This document shows positions 1-10,400 of a stretch of DNA of 62,094 nt, one piece after another. Under the pieces are notes generated by a model, which was given only the letters and a program-made list of their open reading frames with translations, made no database searches and was not told where the DNA came from. Where the stretch lies: contig PAYK01000010.1 in NCBI GenBank assembly GCA_002714805.1, forward strand, positions 96,238 through 158,331, read 5' to 3'. Made by a program: the position numbers and the translations under genes. Positions within the stretch are counted from its first letter, which is position 1, and each line of letters begins with the position of its first letter. This DNA is from Flavobacteriales bacterium (GTDB lineage: Bacteria; Bacteroidota; Bacteroidia; Flavobacteriales; UBA7312).

Positions 1-761
1 GCACTCATTGTCAAAGAGTGTAGAAGATTGATGTCAATATTAACAAACTTAATTAGTAAATAAAATTGAAAAGAATAAACTCCGTACCTAAGTATACTTA
101 AAAATAAAACCTTTGAAATATCTTTAGTTGAAAATAAAGAAAATATAGTGGTATATGAATTATATTTTTTCAAAAATTTAAATTTAGAAAACAACGATGA
201 TATTTGTGAGATATTATACAATAAATAAATTAAGAGTGTTATAATAATAGCAGATAAAACTATTAAAATATAAAAGCCATAATCACTTTTTGTGAATATT
301 AAATATGTGTATTTGGAACTAAAATAAACAAATGATAAAAATCCAAAGATTATAGTTATCACTAATTGAGTGATATTACCAAATATTGTTACTAAAACCG
401 CTTTTACTCTATCGGCTTTTTGCAAACAAAATACCCGTCCACTAAACTCACCAACTCGATTTGGAGTAAAAAGCGAAACTGTAATTCCTAAAAACACTGC
501 TTTAATTGCCAACCAAAAAGAGACTTTCTCCATCTTTGACACTAAAAACTGCCATTTAATAGCATCTATTGACCAATTAACAAGCATTAAAGAAAAAACA
601 ATTATTATATCAAAGTAATTACCCTCACTTAGAATTGATAAAAATTGTGTTTTTACCTCTAAATAACTATCATTTAAAAAAACTTTTTGATATAAAAACC
701 AAAAGGCCAAGCAAACTATAATTACCTTTATAAAAACACTTATTTTTTTACTACTTTGCAT
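1..761 (-). CDS. Flippase-like membrane protein of the LPG synthase TM / UPF0104 family, partial
   Basis: An open frame runs from an ATG at 761-759 to the window edge without a stop, giving about 253 residues of an incomplete protein. The translation is strongly hydrophobic with several membrane segments. It contains a family-like stretch near residues 100-115 (TPNRVGEFSGR), typical of the lysylphosphatidylglycerol-synthase transmembrane family, whose members are integral inner-membrane proteins, some acting on lipids. The substrate cannot be told from sequence. The C-terminal part lies outside the window. The gene is divergent from ruvC with only 19 bases between the two start codons. The family call is from motif recognition. 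Confidence 0.75.
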   Translation of the reverse strand, partial: MQSSKKISVFIKVIIVCLAFWFLYQKVFLNDSYLEVKTQFLSILSEGNYFDIIIVFSLMLVNWSIDAIKWQFLVSKMEKVSFWLAIKAVFLGITVSLFTPNRVGEFSGRVFCLQKADRVKAVLVTIFGNITQLVITIIFGFLSFVYFSSKYTYLIFTKSDYGFYILIVLSAIIITLLIYLLYNISQISSLFSKFKFLKKYNSYTTIFSLFSTKDISKVLFLSILRYGVYSFQFYLLIKFVNIDINLLHSLTMS

Positions 762-780
762 AAGCAACAATAATACGAAA

Positions 781-1338
781 TTGAAAAGTAAAACAGATAG
801 AATTATTTTAGGTATTGACCCCGGAACAACTATTATGGGTTATGGAATTATTCACATAAAAGGCAATAAAATGGAAATGATGACAATGGGTGTGATACAT
901 TTATCTAAATTGAATGAACATGCAGATAAGCTAAAACGTATTTTTGAGAGAACACTTAAATTGATAGATGAATATCAAGCTGATGAAATGGCACTAGAAG
1001 CGCCTTTTTTTGGGAAAAATGTACAATCTATGCTCAAATTAGGAAGAGCTCAAGGTGTTGCAATGGCAGCAGGATTATACAGAAATATTCCAATTTTTGA
1101 ATATGCTCCTAAAAAGATTAAAATGTCTATTACTGGAAAAGGCACATCCTCAAAAGAACAAGTTGCAGCGATGCTAAAAAGTCTATTAAGAATAAATGAA
1201 ATGCCCAAGCATTTAGACGCATCCGATGGTCTAGCTGCAGCCGTATGTCATTATTTTCAGAATAAGAAAAATTTACATAATAAATCGTATTCAGGATGGA
1301 GCTCTTTTCTAAAAGATAATCCAGATAGATTAAGTTAA
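781..1338 (+). CDS. ruvC: Crossover junction endodeoxyribonuclease RuvC
   Basis: RuvC cleaves Holliday junctions in concert with RuvAB during recombination and repair. The 185-residue length fits the family. The first acidic residue sits in the motif GIDPGT (Asp13), the second in LEAPFFG (Glu73), and the C-terminal pair in LDASDG (Asp146, Asp149), so the four catalytic acids are present. The start appears to be TTG: no in-frame ATG exists upstream, and the N-terminus aligns with the usual short leader before the first catalytic strand. Its stop overlaps the convergent HIT gene by 4 bases. Confidence 0.95.
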   Translation: MKSKTDRIILGIDPGTTIMGYGIIHIKGNKMEMMTMGVIHLSKLNEHADKLKRIFERTLKLIDEYQADEMALEAPFFGKNVQSMLKLGRAQGVAMAAGLYRNIPIFEYAPKKIKMSITGKGTSSKEQVAAMLKSLLRINEMPKHLDASDGLAAAVCHYFQNKKNLHNKSYSGWSSFLKDNPDRLS

Positions 1339-1727
1339 AATACCTTTGAAATATCTATAGCAATCTGATTCATTTCTTGTTTAGAAAAAGATAATTTAGG
1401 TTTTGAAAAATCGATATCATTTACCCCATTTATTGGTACAAGATGAATATGTGCATGTGGGACCTCTAATCCAATGACGGCTACTCCTATACGCTCACAT
1501 GAGATAACTTTCTTTTGCGCTTGTGCTACTTTTTTGGCAAACAACCAAAGTCTTGAGTATGCATCACTTTCAATATCAAAGATATAATCTGTTTCTAGCT
1601 TAGGAATCACCAATGAATGACCTTTTGCTAATGGAAAAATATCAAGAAATGCTAAAAATTCATCATTTTCAGCTACTTTATAACAAGGAATTTCACCTGC
1701 GACTATTTTGGCAAAGATTGAAGGCAT
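1335..1727 (-). CDS. HIT family nucleotide-binding hydrolase
   Basis: The protein is a histidine-triad hydrolase of 130 residues. The diagnostic H-x-H-x-H motif is visible as PHAHIHLVP near residue 90, and the N-terminal SIFAKIVAGEIPCYK block is typical of the Hint/HinT branch. Such enzymes hydrolyse nucleoside phosphoramidates or similar adenylated compounds in the cytoplasm; the physiological substrate is not known from sequence. The start codon overlaps the greA stop in the arrangement TAATG, so the two genes are probably co-transcribed and translationally coupled. Confidence 0.92.
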   Translation of the reverse strand: MPSIFAKIVAGEIPCYKVAENDEFLAFLDIFPLAKGHSLVIPKLETDYIFDIESDAYSRLWLFAKKVAQAQKKVISCERIGVAVIGLEVPHAHIHLVPINGVNDIDFSKPKLSFSKQEMNQIAIDISKVF

Positions 1728-2200
1728 TAACGGCTTATATCCACAATTTCAAATTTCATTAATCCGTTAGGAACGTGGATTTCAGCAATATCTCCAACTC
1801 CTTTTCCTAACAAACCTTTAGCTATTGGTGAGCTTACAGAAATTTTCTTTGCTTTAAGATCTGCTTCGCTTTCTGGAACAATCTCATATGACATTGTTGC
1901 ACCATTTTTTACATTTTTAATAGAAACCTTTGACATAATTAATACCTTAGATATATCAATTTGTGATTCATCTAATATTCTTGCTCTAGAAAATTCCGAT
2001 TCCAACTTCGCTATCTTAGCTTCTAATAGTCCTTGGGCTTCTTTTGCAGCGTCATATTCTGCATTCTCTGAAAGATCACCTTTATCACGTGCTTCCGAAA
2101 TTTGTTTAGCAACATTACGTCGTTCTGTTGTTTTTAGAAATTCAAGCTCACTTTTAAGCTTCTCCAACCCTTCTTCAGTATAATAGACAATTTCAGACAT
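1727..2200 (-). CDS. greA: Transcription elongation factor GreA
   Basis: GreA rescues backtracked RNA polymerase by stimulating cleavage of the nascent transcript. The 157-residue protein has the N-terminal coiled coil (residues about 1-75), with the acidic tip DKGDLSENAEYDAAKEAQ that carries the catalytic Asp and Glu, and a C-terminal FKBP-like domain containing SPIAKGLLGKGVGD. Length and both domains match the family. It is first of a greA-HIT pair, with a candidate terminator separating it from the PorV-like gene upstream. Confidence 0.96.
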   Translation of the reverse strand: MSEIVYYTEEGLEKLKSELEFLKTTERRNVAKQISEARDKGDLSENAEYDAAKEAQGLLEAKIAKLESEFSRARILDESQIDISKVLIMSKVSIKNVKNGATMSYEIVPESEADLKAKKISVSSPIAKGLLGKGVGDIAEIHVPNGLMKFEIVDISR

Positions 2201-2226
2201 TTTTCAATGTATTAAAAAATTTAAAA

Positions 2227-2250
2227 GAGAAAACTATAACAGTCTTCTCT
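2227..2250 (-). terminator. Candidate intrinsic terminator of the receptor/T9SS/PorV-like operon
   Basis: Arms 2227-2236 and 2241-2250 form a 10-bp stem with one mismatch around a 4-base loop. Read on the minus strand it follows the PorV-like stop (2280) and is followed by a T-rich run, as expected for an intrinsic terminator before greA. Confidence 0.5.
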
Positions 2251-2279
2251 CTAAACCAAGTTACAAAATTTATTTTTAT

Positions 2280-3311
2280 TTAAAGATCTATTCTAACACC
2301 TATTGTGTTTAATAATCCAAAATGGTCAGCACTACGTAAGGAATAATCTACTCCAAATGTTGTCTCACCACTTAACGGAAGTTCAACAGTAAAACCAGCG
2401 GACACACCAGTTAAATCTGTACTACCATCAGATAGTCCATCTTCGTAAATATAACCTCCTCTTAAAGAAACTAATTCCTTAAATGAATATTCTAATCCAA
2501 ACCTAAATTGATCATTTTGAAAAGAATTTGAAGTAAATGTACCCGCGGTTGTTAAACGATGATTTGTTGGGAGTAATGGTAAATCATATGCTAGACCTAT
2601 GTTTAATAAAGAAGGTAATTCAAAGGAATTTGTTCGTTGCTCTAAAGTCATTGTATATTCTCCATCAGGAGCATTACCTCTAAAAGATATACCATCACCA
2701 TTAAACACCATAGTAGGACCAACATTTTTTAGGGCAATACCAAATTTAATATGATCACTATCTCCTGTTATATATTGAATACCTGCGTCTAAGGCTATAC
2801 CACTAGCGGTTACGTCAGAAGTACCTTCGATAATAGCCTTCATAACAAAACCACCATAAATACTATTAGAAAAAGCCTTTGAAAAGCCAACATTAAGATT
2901 CGTAGAAGATATGCTGTAAGTTCCCAAGCCGCCATCAGGAAGTAATTCAGTAGTGATCGTTATATCTGCTAAAGACATAGAAGATATAGCGACAGCCAAT
3001 ACTGATGACTCACTCATACGTTGTGAAAACCCAAAAGAATTTATTGGTATATCTGCTATCCAAGAAGAGCGAGAGAATATTAGCTCTGTTTTATTTGTAA
3101 AAGCTAAACCTGCAACATTTCCATACAATGATTCTAAGCCTCTAACTGAAGCTATATTTGAACCACCCAAACCAGAAGACCTAGCCCAAGGATTAATCAA
3201 TAATTGACTAGCTCCTGCAGAACCAACTCTATCTGGATTACCAGCAAAAAGGTTAGCTGTACAAATGCATGCTAAAAGCATAACCCAAAAGTATTTTAAT
3301 GATCGTATCAT
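2280..3311 (-). CDS. PorV/PorQ family outer-membrane protein
   Basis: This 343-residue protein has an N-terminal signal peptide (cleavage expected after LFA around residue 23). It then has the PorV/PorQ (UPF0164-like) opening, GSAGASQLLINPWARSSGLGG, followed by repeated amphipathic strands ending in VRIDL, consistent with an outer-membrane beta-barrel. PorV relatives act as carriers for T9SS substrates or as surface attachment partners. It is last in a three-gene operon, 19 bases after the 1373-aa T9SS cargo gene, which suggests that it serves that cargo. It is distinct from the canonical PorV encoded at 33500-34690. Confidence 0.82.
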   Translation of the reverse strand: MIRSLKYFWVMLLACICTANLFAGNPDRVGSAGASQLLINPWARSSGLGGSNIASVRGLESLYGNVAGLAFTNKTELIFSRSSWIADIPINSFGFSQRMSESSVLAVAISSMSLADITITTELLPDGGLGTYSISSTNLNVGFSKAFSNSIYGGFVMKAIIEGTSDVTASGIALDAGIQYITGDSDHIKFGIALKNVGPTMVFNGDGISFRGNAPDGEYTMTLEQRTNSFELPSLLNIGLAYDLPLLPTNHRLTTAGTFTSNSFQNDQFRFGLEYSFKELVSLRGGYIYEDGLSDGSTDLTGVSAGFTVELPLSGETTFGVDYSLRSADHFGLLNTIGVRIDL

Positions 3312-3330
3312 TTTTAATTACAATTAAATA

Positions 3331-6300
3331 TTAAAAGGTGTCTAAGTCTATTGGACGTAAAACACCAAACCATTTTAAATTTCTTTCTTTACCTATACTA
3401 GGAACGCTTACATTAATAATGTATGCACCACTAGCAATAGGAATACCTTTTTGATTTTTCAAATCCCAATCGATGGATGCTCCTTGGCTATCTTTATTAA
3501 GTTGTCTAATTAAAGATCCATTAACAGTATAAATAGAAATTACACACTCATCTGGAAGATTAGTAATTCTTACTCTAGTATCTAATTGACCGCCGTTTTC
3601 GACACCTTCATAAGTAGAATATGCATAATAAGGATTTGGCACAACATTAATTAAATCCATTACGGAATCTACTTGACTTTCTTCAGTCATTATGGTAGGT
3701 GCTATTCCTTCTGTAGAGAACCTATAGTTTGGATAATTAACTTTCTTATAAGAAACCGTCATTGACACAGGAGAGCTTTGTGATCCTCCACTAACATTAT
3801 CAACATAATATACATCACCTAAACTGTTAGCTTGTCTCCAATTATCATTAATCTTAACAGAATCTGAAGCTGAGATAGATGTAATTTCATAAGCATATAA
3901 CCTATCGTAGTTAGTGAGAAATTCTTTTATTGAAGTTGGTGTAGTTGTAATAGTTATATCATCAGAATACTCAGTATCATCTAACTCAATCATCTCTCTA
4001 TATTCTCTTGATACGTCAATATTAATAGTGACATCTGATGAAAGTAAATCATATCCTTCTTTCAACAATGGAACAGATGTCCACATCATCTCTCTAAAGA
4101 AAGATAATTTAGTACTTGGTGATGCTAAATCTAATTTTGCCTGAGCGCATTCATCATATCTAGATGAATGAACATAAACAAAGTGTTTACCGCCAAGATA
4201 ATAACTTCCATTTGCCCATGTTGGAATTTGTGTCTGAATTCTTGTTGATGGATTCCATAGCATATCATCACCATTATCAGAGCTTAGCCATGAGTCTTCT
4301 GCAAACATTATATTTAATCTTTCACCTGTTTCCTTGTTTATTGCGTATCCTGGAAACCAGCCCATTCCATTTCCGGTACCATCAGGATTACCATCTTTAT
4401 CAACTGACTCGTCTGATCGTAAATCTAATTTTGCAGTACCACCTTTAGCAAATACAGGATTGTCCTGGGACTCTAGCACTACGCATCTTGACCACAAAGA
4501 TTTATCATCAGTTATAACTACTTTAATACTTTGTAAATTTCTCATTCTATTGCCTAGTTGAGATTGAGGCAATGTATAAGTTGTACTACTAAAATTGGTA
4601 TTTATAGAATAACCAGGTCCATCTAAATATGGAGACACTAATCTAAAGGGTGCCCAAGTTCCATTAACAACATCTTCAAATACACCATCAGGATCACCAT
4701 CAATATCATTAAAAACTGCGTTTGCTGCAGAAATATAAGAGCCAGCGTGTATCCAGTTTCTACCCCACAAATAAGTATTTGTAACAGAAGTTTCTCCGTC
4801 TTCTTCATCAACATCTCTAACACCACCTAACCAAGGATTATACTCATTTTCAAATTCAATTGATGAAGAAATCAAACGATTACTTTCATCAAAATTAGCT
4901 GAGTTGCTTACGTAATCCCAAGCAGGAGGATTTTCTTGATTGACTTCAACAGCAAATCCATACTCACTGAATAATTGCTGATTTCCGCTACCAATAGATG
5001 CATCAGCAACAATACTTTGGTTAGTGTTTAGATTTACTAGTTCCCATTTACTTACTGTCTGATCTAAAACAATATGTCTTGGATCTGAGGATGAAGCATT
5101 ATATACCTCACCATACATTTTTAAAGCAAATTCTGATTGAGTAAGTTTTCTTGGATCAATAACTTGAACATCTATTGGACCAAAATTAGCTTGATAAACA
5201 GGTTCTTCCGAATTATGATTAACAGATGTTAAAATATCAATTTCAGTTTGATCTGTAAGCGCAAGCTCAAATCCACCATTCCCAGCACCTGATACTTTCT
5301 TAATTTCAACACCGTCCCCTACCTCGGCATTTAATTTTGTTGTAAATGGTTTATGAGGAATTCCTGTATATACTTTAATATTTTTACGACCAGCTTTATA
5401 GGGCTTTTGTTGACCATCAAGTTTATCTGGATTTGTTGAATCATATTCCTTGTACTTGTTATAACCATAAGCTACAGACATAAAATAATATGATTGATTA
5501 TTAACTAACTTTTTATTCTCTAAAGCAAATTTATCTTCAGTAATAGAAATTGAATGTTGATTCCCCTGATTAGAAGCTTCTACTTCTAAAGTAGGCACAT
5601 TTGCTCCAATAGACACATCAAAATTATAATTAATCAAATTCACAACTGTATCTTCAATATCACATTGATAAACCAAACGGGCTAAATCAGGATTATCTAA
5701 ATCAGTAACACTAACAGCAACAGATGCTAATTGATACAACTGATAACCTTGAAATCTGAAATATGGATCCCAATTCTGACCTGGGGGAGAAATTATCAAT
5801 GGGTCAAACTCAATATATTGTTCTAAAAAGTTATTAGATGTTGGTCCATTAGATAAATTGAGAACAAGTTCTTGATCTAGTTCAACTATCGATACATCTG
5901 GTGCATCAGGACCATTAAGTACTTGAAAACAGTTATCAAATAAAGCTTGAGCTTTATCATCAGCTAAACGAATTAATTCAACAGAAGCAAGATTATCGCC
6001 AGCGGTTGCCCTTGCCCATACTACACCAGTCGTAATTCTGTTTACTGCTCCGGGCTCTAAAGTAAAAGGACCTGCAGACTGAACGAAACGTCTGTCGGCA
6101 GGATCATTACCTGAATTTTTCTCAGTCCACCCTTCAGGCTCTTCCCAATCCGCGGTAGTTATCAATCCATCTGTACCCCAGCCATAAGGATCTGTATCTC
6201 CGGGGAACATAAACTTAGCAGGGGTGGAACCTCCACGACCAGTACCACCATATGTGATTTCCAAACCATCTTTCCACTTACCTACTAGATAGTTATAAAT

Positions 6301-7452
6301 ATGCTGTCCATTTTCAGGGTTTCCTGTGACAGTAAAATCATTATTATAATATACAAATCGTGACATAATTGATTGCTCTCCAGGCTCATCAATTATACTG
6401 TCTCTATCATTATCAATTCCATCATCTATATCTGCAAGAGGACCTTGAAAAAAGTCTACACCAATTGCTGGTGGAGTTGTACCATAACCAGTAGCACCCT
6501 CATCATTATCGTCACCATTATAACAATATCCAAATCCGCGAGCTACATCACAACCTACGTAATCATCATCATATTTTCCTAAATCAGGATCAACCCACTG
6601 TCCAAAATATGCATCGTTTAATTGAATAGTAGCTTTATTAATGATTTTATAATTATAGAAAGTCATATTATTAATCTCATCATTCGTTGCAAAAGCAAAA
6701 GCTTGAGCACGTATTTCTAAACCAATTGGATCAGCACCAGTTTCAGAATGAATATTGCCTTTGTCATTAAAAATCCAATATAATGTTTGATCGCCATATA
6801 TTAGATCATCTTCGTTACAATCTAAATTTCCATCGATATCATATCTAGGATAATCACCATCTGCAGGATTATATTCACCATCGTCATTATTATCGTAGTA
6901 AGGAGCCAAAAATTGATAATCTCCGTCTATACCATTACCAGGCCAATTTGCTATACTCAAAGGAATTGTATAATCAGGATATGCTGAATTATCATTGTAC
7001 CAAGCAATAAATTCATCTACTTCTTGACGTGTTATAGCAAAATGTTTATCATAATCCTCACATGTTTGAGAACTAATATCACCATTTTCATCCAAAGGAC
7101 CAGTCCAAAAGTCATTACCTGTTTGACGATATGTCATTGCAGCAGCTTTTAATTGCTCTCCGGCATCAATACCTGCTATCCAAAGTGCACCTGCAAACAT
7201 AGAATGCTTATTGCTATTTTTTGGAATTTCATATCTGGCATCACTCAAGTTCCACCACATATCGCCACCACCCATTATGGTAGTTCTAACATTATTAATA
7301 TTTAAATCTGTCATAGCCTGAGAAGGCGTACAATCAGCTGCTACTCTTGCTAAGCTTGATTGCGAGTTAGAACTATATGTTACAACATTTTCTTTTGCAA
7401 TTAATGAAAATGAAGATATGCTGGCTAAAATGACTAATACTATTTTGTTCAT
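3331..7452 (-). CDS. Large T9SS-secreted protein with C-terminal sorting domain
   Basis: A 1373-residue protein with a signal peptide (residues 1-20). An early conserved-looking region contains GGGDMWWNLSDARYEIP. Several Asp/Asn-rich loops (for example DNNDDGEYNPADGDYP and DGIDNDRDSIIDE) resemble calcium-binding repeats. The last about 90 residues (from VVPNPYYAYS, with SGAYIINV) form a type A-like T9SS sorting domain. Unusually, the tail continues to KWFGVLRPIDLDTF rather than ending in the basic motif. It should therefore be exported through T9SS and placed at the surface. No catalytic domain was recognised. It lies between a TonB-dependent receptor (21 bases upstream) and a PorV-like gene (19 bases downstream), so a shared role is inferred. 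Confidence 0.8.
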   Translation of the reverse strand: MNKIVLVILASISSFSLIAKENVVTYSSNSQSSLARVAADCTPSQAMTDLNINNVRTTIMGGGDMWWNLSDARYEIPKNSNKHSMFAGALWIAGIDAGEQLKAAAMTYRQTGNDFWTGPLDENGDISSQTCEDYDKHFAITRQEVDEFIAWYNDNSAYPDYTIPLSIANWPGNGIDGDYQFLAPYYDNNDDGEYNPADGDYPRYDIDGNLDCNEDDLIYGDQTLYWIFNDKGNIHSETGADPIGLEIRAQAFAFATNDEINNMTFYNYKIINKATIQLNDAYFGQWVDPDLGKYDDDYVGCDVARGFGYCYNGDDNDEGATGYGTTPPAIGVDFFQGPLADIDDGIDNDRDSIIDEPGEQSIMSRFVYYNNDFTVTGNPENGQHIYNYLVGKWKDGLEITYGGTGRGGSTPAKFMFPGDTDPYGWGTDGLITTADWEEPEGWTEKNSGNDPADRRFVQSAGPFTLEPGAVNRITTGVVWARATAGDNLASVELIRLADDKAQALFDNCFQVLNGPDAPDVSIVELDQELVLNLSNGPTSNNFLEQYIEFDPLIISPPGQNWDPYFRFQGYQLYQLASVAVSVTDLDNPDLARLVYQCDIEDTVVNLINYNFDVSIGANVPTLEVEASNQGNQHSISITEDKFALENKKLVNNQSYYFMSVAYGYNKYKEYDSTNPDKLDGQQKPYKAGRKNIKVYTGIPHKPFTTKLNAEVGDGVEIKKVSGAGNGGFELALTDQTEIDILTSVNHNSEEPVYQANFGPIDVQVIDPRKLTQSEFALKMYGEVYNASSSDPRHIVLDQTVSKWELVNLNTNQSIVADASIGSGNQQLFSEYGFAVEVNQENPPAWDYVSNSANFDESNRLISSSIEFENEYNPWLGGVRDVDEEDGETSVTNTYLWGRNWIHAGSYISAANAVFNDIDGDPDGVFEDVVNGTWAPFRLVSPYLDGPGYSINTNFSSTTYTLPQSQLGNRMRNLQSIKVVITDDKSLWSRCVVLESQDNPVFAKGGTAKLDLRSDESVDKDGNPDGTGNGMGWFPGYAINKETGERLNIMFAEDSWLSSDNGDDMLWNPSTRIQTQIPTWANGSYYLGGKHFVYVHSSRYDECAQAKLDLASPSTKLSFFREMMWTSVPLLKEGYDLLSSDVTINIDVSREYREMIELDDTEYSDDITITTTPTSIKEFLTNYDRLYAYEITSISASDSVKINDNWRQANSLGDVYYVDNVSGGSQSSPVSMTVSYKKVNYPNYRFSTEGIAPTIMTEESQVDSVMDLINVVPNPYYAYSTYEGVENGGQLDTRVRITNLPDECVISIYTVNGSLIRQLNKDSQGASIDWDLKNQKGIPIASGAYIINVSVPSIGKERNLKWFGVLRPIDLDTF

Positions 7453-7473
7453 GTCTATACTATTTATCTTAGA

Positions 7474-10400
7474 CTAAAAGTTAATTTCAATTCCTAAACG
7501 AGCCATTCTAGGCAAGTTATAATTTGATGGATTATTAATCTTCATCATATACATATCTCTAAATGATTGTGGATCATTTTGAGCGTTAATATCTGTTTGA
7601 GCGGATGCATCTGATAGATAACCATCATCATCAGGATTTCCAGTTGCACGATAAACTGATCTAACATTTTTAGTATTTAATAAGTTTTGCACTTGTAAAT
7701 AAATATTAAATCCTAATTTTCTTTTATTATCTAATTGACCAACATCCAATGTGAATTTCTTATTAACTTTTGTATTGATTCTTACCGTCCAAGGGTTACG
7801 AGATCCGTTCAAACTTCCTTCTAATGTTGAACGTTGATTAATTCCAAATGCACCATCTTGGGTTATATTTGATTGTCTTGAGTATGGTGTACCTGAACCG
7901 GCAATTACAATAAAGTTTGCGCCTGTATTAGCAAATATTTGTTTGTTGAACCATACCGGACCATTATAGTCCTTTCCACTATCAAACCTGTAGTCCATGC
8001 TTAAGTTAAAAGCATGTCGCTGATCATAACTTAGTGGAATTGTTGTTCTTAAATTGGGTTGGCCAGTATTAACTAAACTATATCCTGAAGTGGCGGAAGA
8101 TCCTGTACCATTAGCAAATTGTAATGTGTAGTTTGCCGACATAGAAACATTTCCACTTCTTCTAAGTTCATACAAAGCAGAAAAACCTTTTACAGTACTA
8201 AAATCAATATTTCCATATGTAAGGTAGGAAACAGGATAAGAGTAATTTGTCTTAACAACCTGAATCATGTCTCTTAATTCCCTGTAAAATGCAGAAAGTG
8301 TTAGAGATGAATTTAAATTTAATGTTTGAGCGAAACCTAATTCAAAATCAACAGTTTTCTCAGATTTTAAATTAGGATTATTAACAAATGCGTTAACAGT
8401 CTCTTCTAAGTATAAATAACTAATCGGATTTAATCTATTTCCTGTAGGTGGTCTTTGTGTCAAAACATCGTAATGAGCAAAGAATTGTGCCTCATCTGAA
8501 ATAGGAAAAGAGAAAGATATTCTTGGAGAAAAATCTGTTTGAGGCTCATAATCTTTGAACACCGGTATACTATCCTCTGAATTTACTAAATATGGTGTGA
8601 TCTGCCCAGTAGTTGAAGCTTGGGCTAATACTTTAGGATCATTAATAGCTTCTCCATTTTGGTCAAACCAATCTTGGCCATTTCTATATCCAACTACCTC
8701 AGTAGGATTATCTAAATCGTTAACATAAACTACATAGTCATCTCCAATACCTACAGGTCTAACATAATCACCACCTAAAAGATCTACATTAGAATTTGCT
8801 GTATATGTGCTATATAAACAATATTCATCGGCTAATACAGATTGATTAGCATCATATCTATCTACACGTAACCCAATACTAAAAATTAAATCGTCAAAAG
8901 CAAACTTATCTTGAATATATCCCGCAGTATATATAGGTTCAAAAGCACCTATATTTCTAGAATAATCATTGTTGTCATTTCTTTCAGAAAAGAAATCATC
9001 AATGGATGCAGCTGAATTTAGTTCATCACCTTTATAATCATATCCATAATAAGAAATCAATCCATTTTCGTTAAGTTCATCTGCACTAAACATATCAATG
9101 GACAATTGATTAGGATCAAAGGAATCGATATCAATAAACTCGTCATCAGATAAGTTAAACTTTTCTCTAAGGTTAGCATCAAATCTAGATTGTGCATCTA
9201 TATTAACTAATCTATCGTAATAAACCTCGTCATAAGTTCCTAATGGGTTAAATTGAGGATTAGCTAAATCTAATTCTAAAATATGGAAATTTGTAAGTTG
9301 TCTAGCTAAACCCCAAAGAGAGTTTGGAGCAACGAACCAGCTTCTATCTGTTCTTTTCTCATATTCGAAACCAAATTGTATAGCGTGATCTTTAATGTCA
9401 GCAGATCCATTTGCACGAACAGAAAATTGCTCTAATTGTTGCTTTCCATAAGACCCATACTGATCGCCATAATTGTAATATAAAGAATAAACATTTCTAG
9501 GTCCTTGACCATTTAAAAGTCCTAATTCTCCTAAATCATTTGCAGTTCTAATAACACCTCTATTACCGCTTCCACCAAAGGACAAACTTTGCAATTCATT
9601 TTCACTGAACATATCATAATACTGTTGAGTATACGCAGCTAAATCAGGATTAGAAGAATTACTTCCATCAAAAGTCATTAATGTATCTATAAATCCTCGA
9701 TGTATAAAACCACTCACTCCACTTGCAGTATCCTCTCCGAAGGTAAAAAATCTATCCTTATATGTATTGAACTTTCCAACGTGGCCATATCTGAATAAAT
9801 CTTTACCGTGGTTGGGATTTCTTCTTTCAAAATCATTTTTTGTGTAGTCTACAGTAATGTTATAGTATGCATTTTTAATATTTGAAGCAGACTCTTCGTC
9901 GCCTTCTTGAGCTCCAAAACGCTGAGTAAATCTTGCATATGTTCTCCAAGTATTTCTTTCCTCTTCCGAATTATTGTGCCAATTAAGCAAAGAATAAGTA
10001 TAAACAAAGGGGTGATCTACAGAATGACTTACCGCACCGCCTAATGTTAAATTAGTTTTTAGTGTTGGCTTAAAATCTAACTTTCCTGAAAGATTGAACC
10101 CGCTAGAGTTTGTATTCATCTTGGCTTGAATATTTTCGAAATCATCTGCTCTTAAAAAAGTTGCATTACTTAATAACCCAATAGAAGAAGATTGTTGATT
10201 AGGAACAGCAACAAATAAATTATTTTTCAAATCATCTAAACGATTGTCTTTAATTTTCCAAACACCTACAGCTGAGGGACTATTATCATCAATGTTTCTA
10301 AATTCACCAGCTAGAAAATAACCTAAAATAGCTCTACCCTTAGATCCATCTGACTTAATTTCTTTATAAATAGGTCCCGATAAACCAAAACCAAGTAGGC

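Noticed and set aside
370-618. Plus-strand reading frame of 82 residues
   Set aside because: It is antisense to the better-supported membrane-protein gene that runs off the left edge on the minus strand.
6373-6582. Plus-strand frame inside the T9SS cargo gene
   Set aside because: It is a shadow of Asp/Asn-rich codons on the opposite strand and has no independent support.
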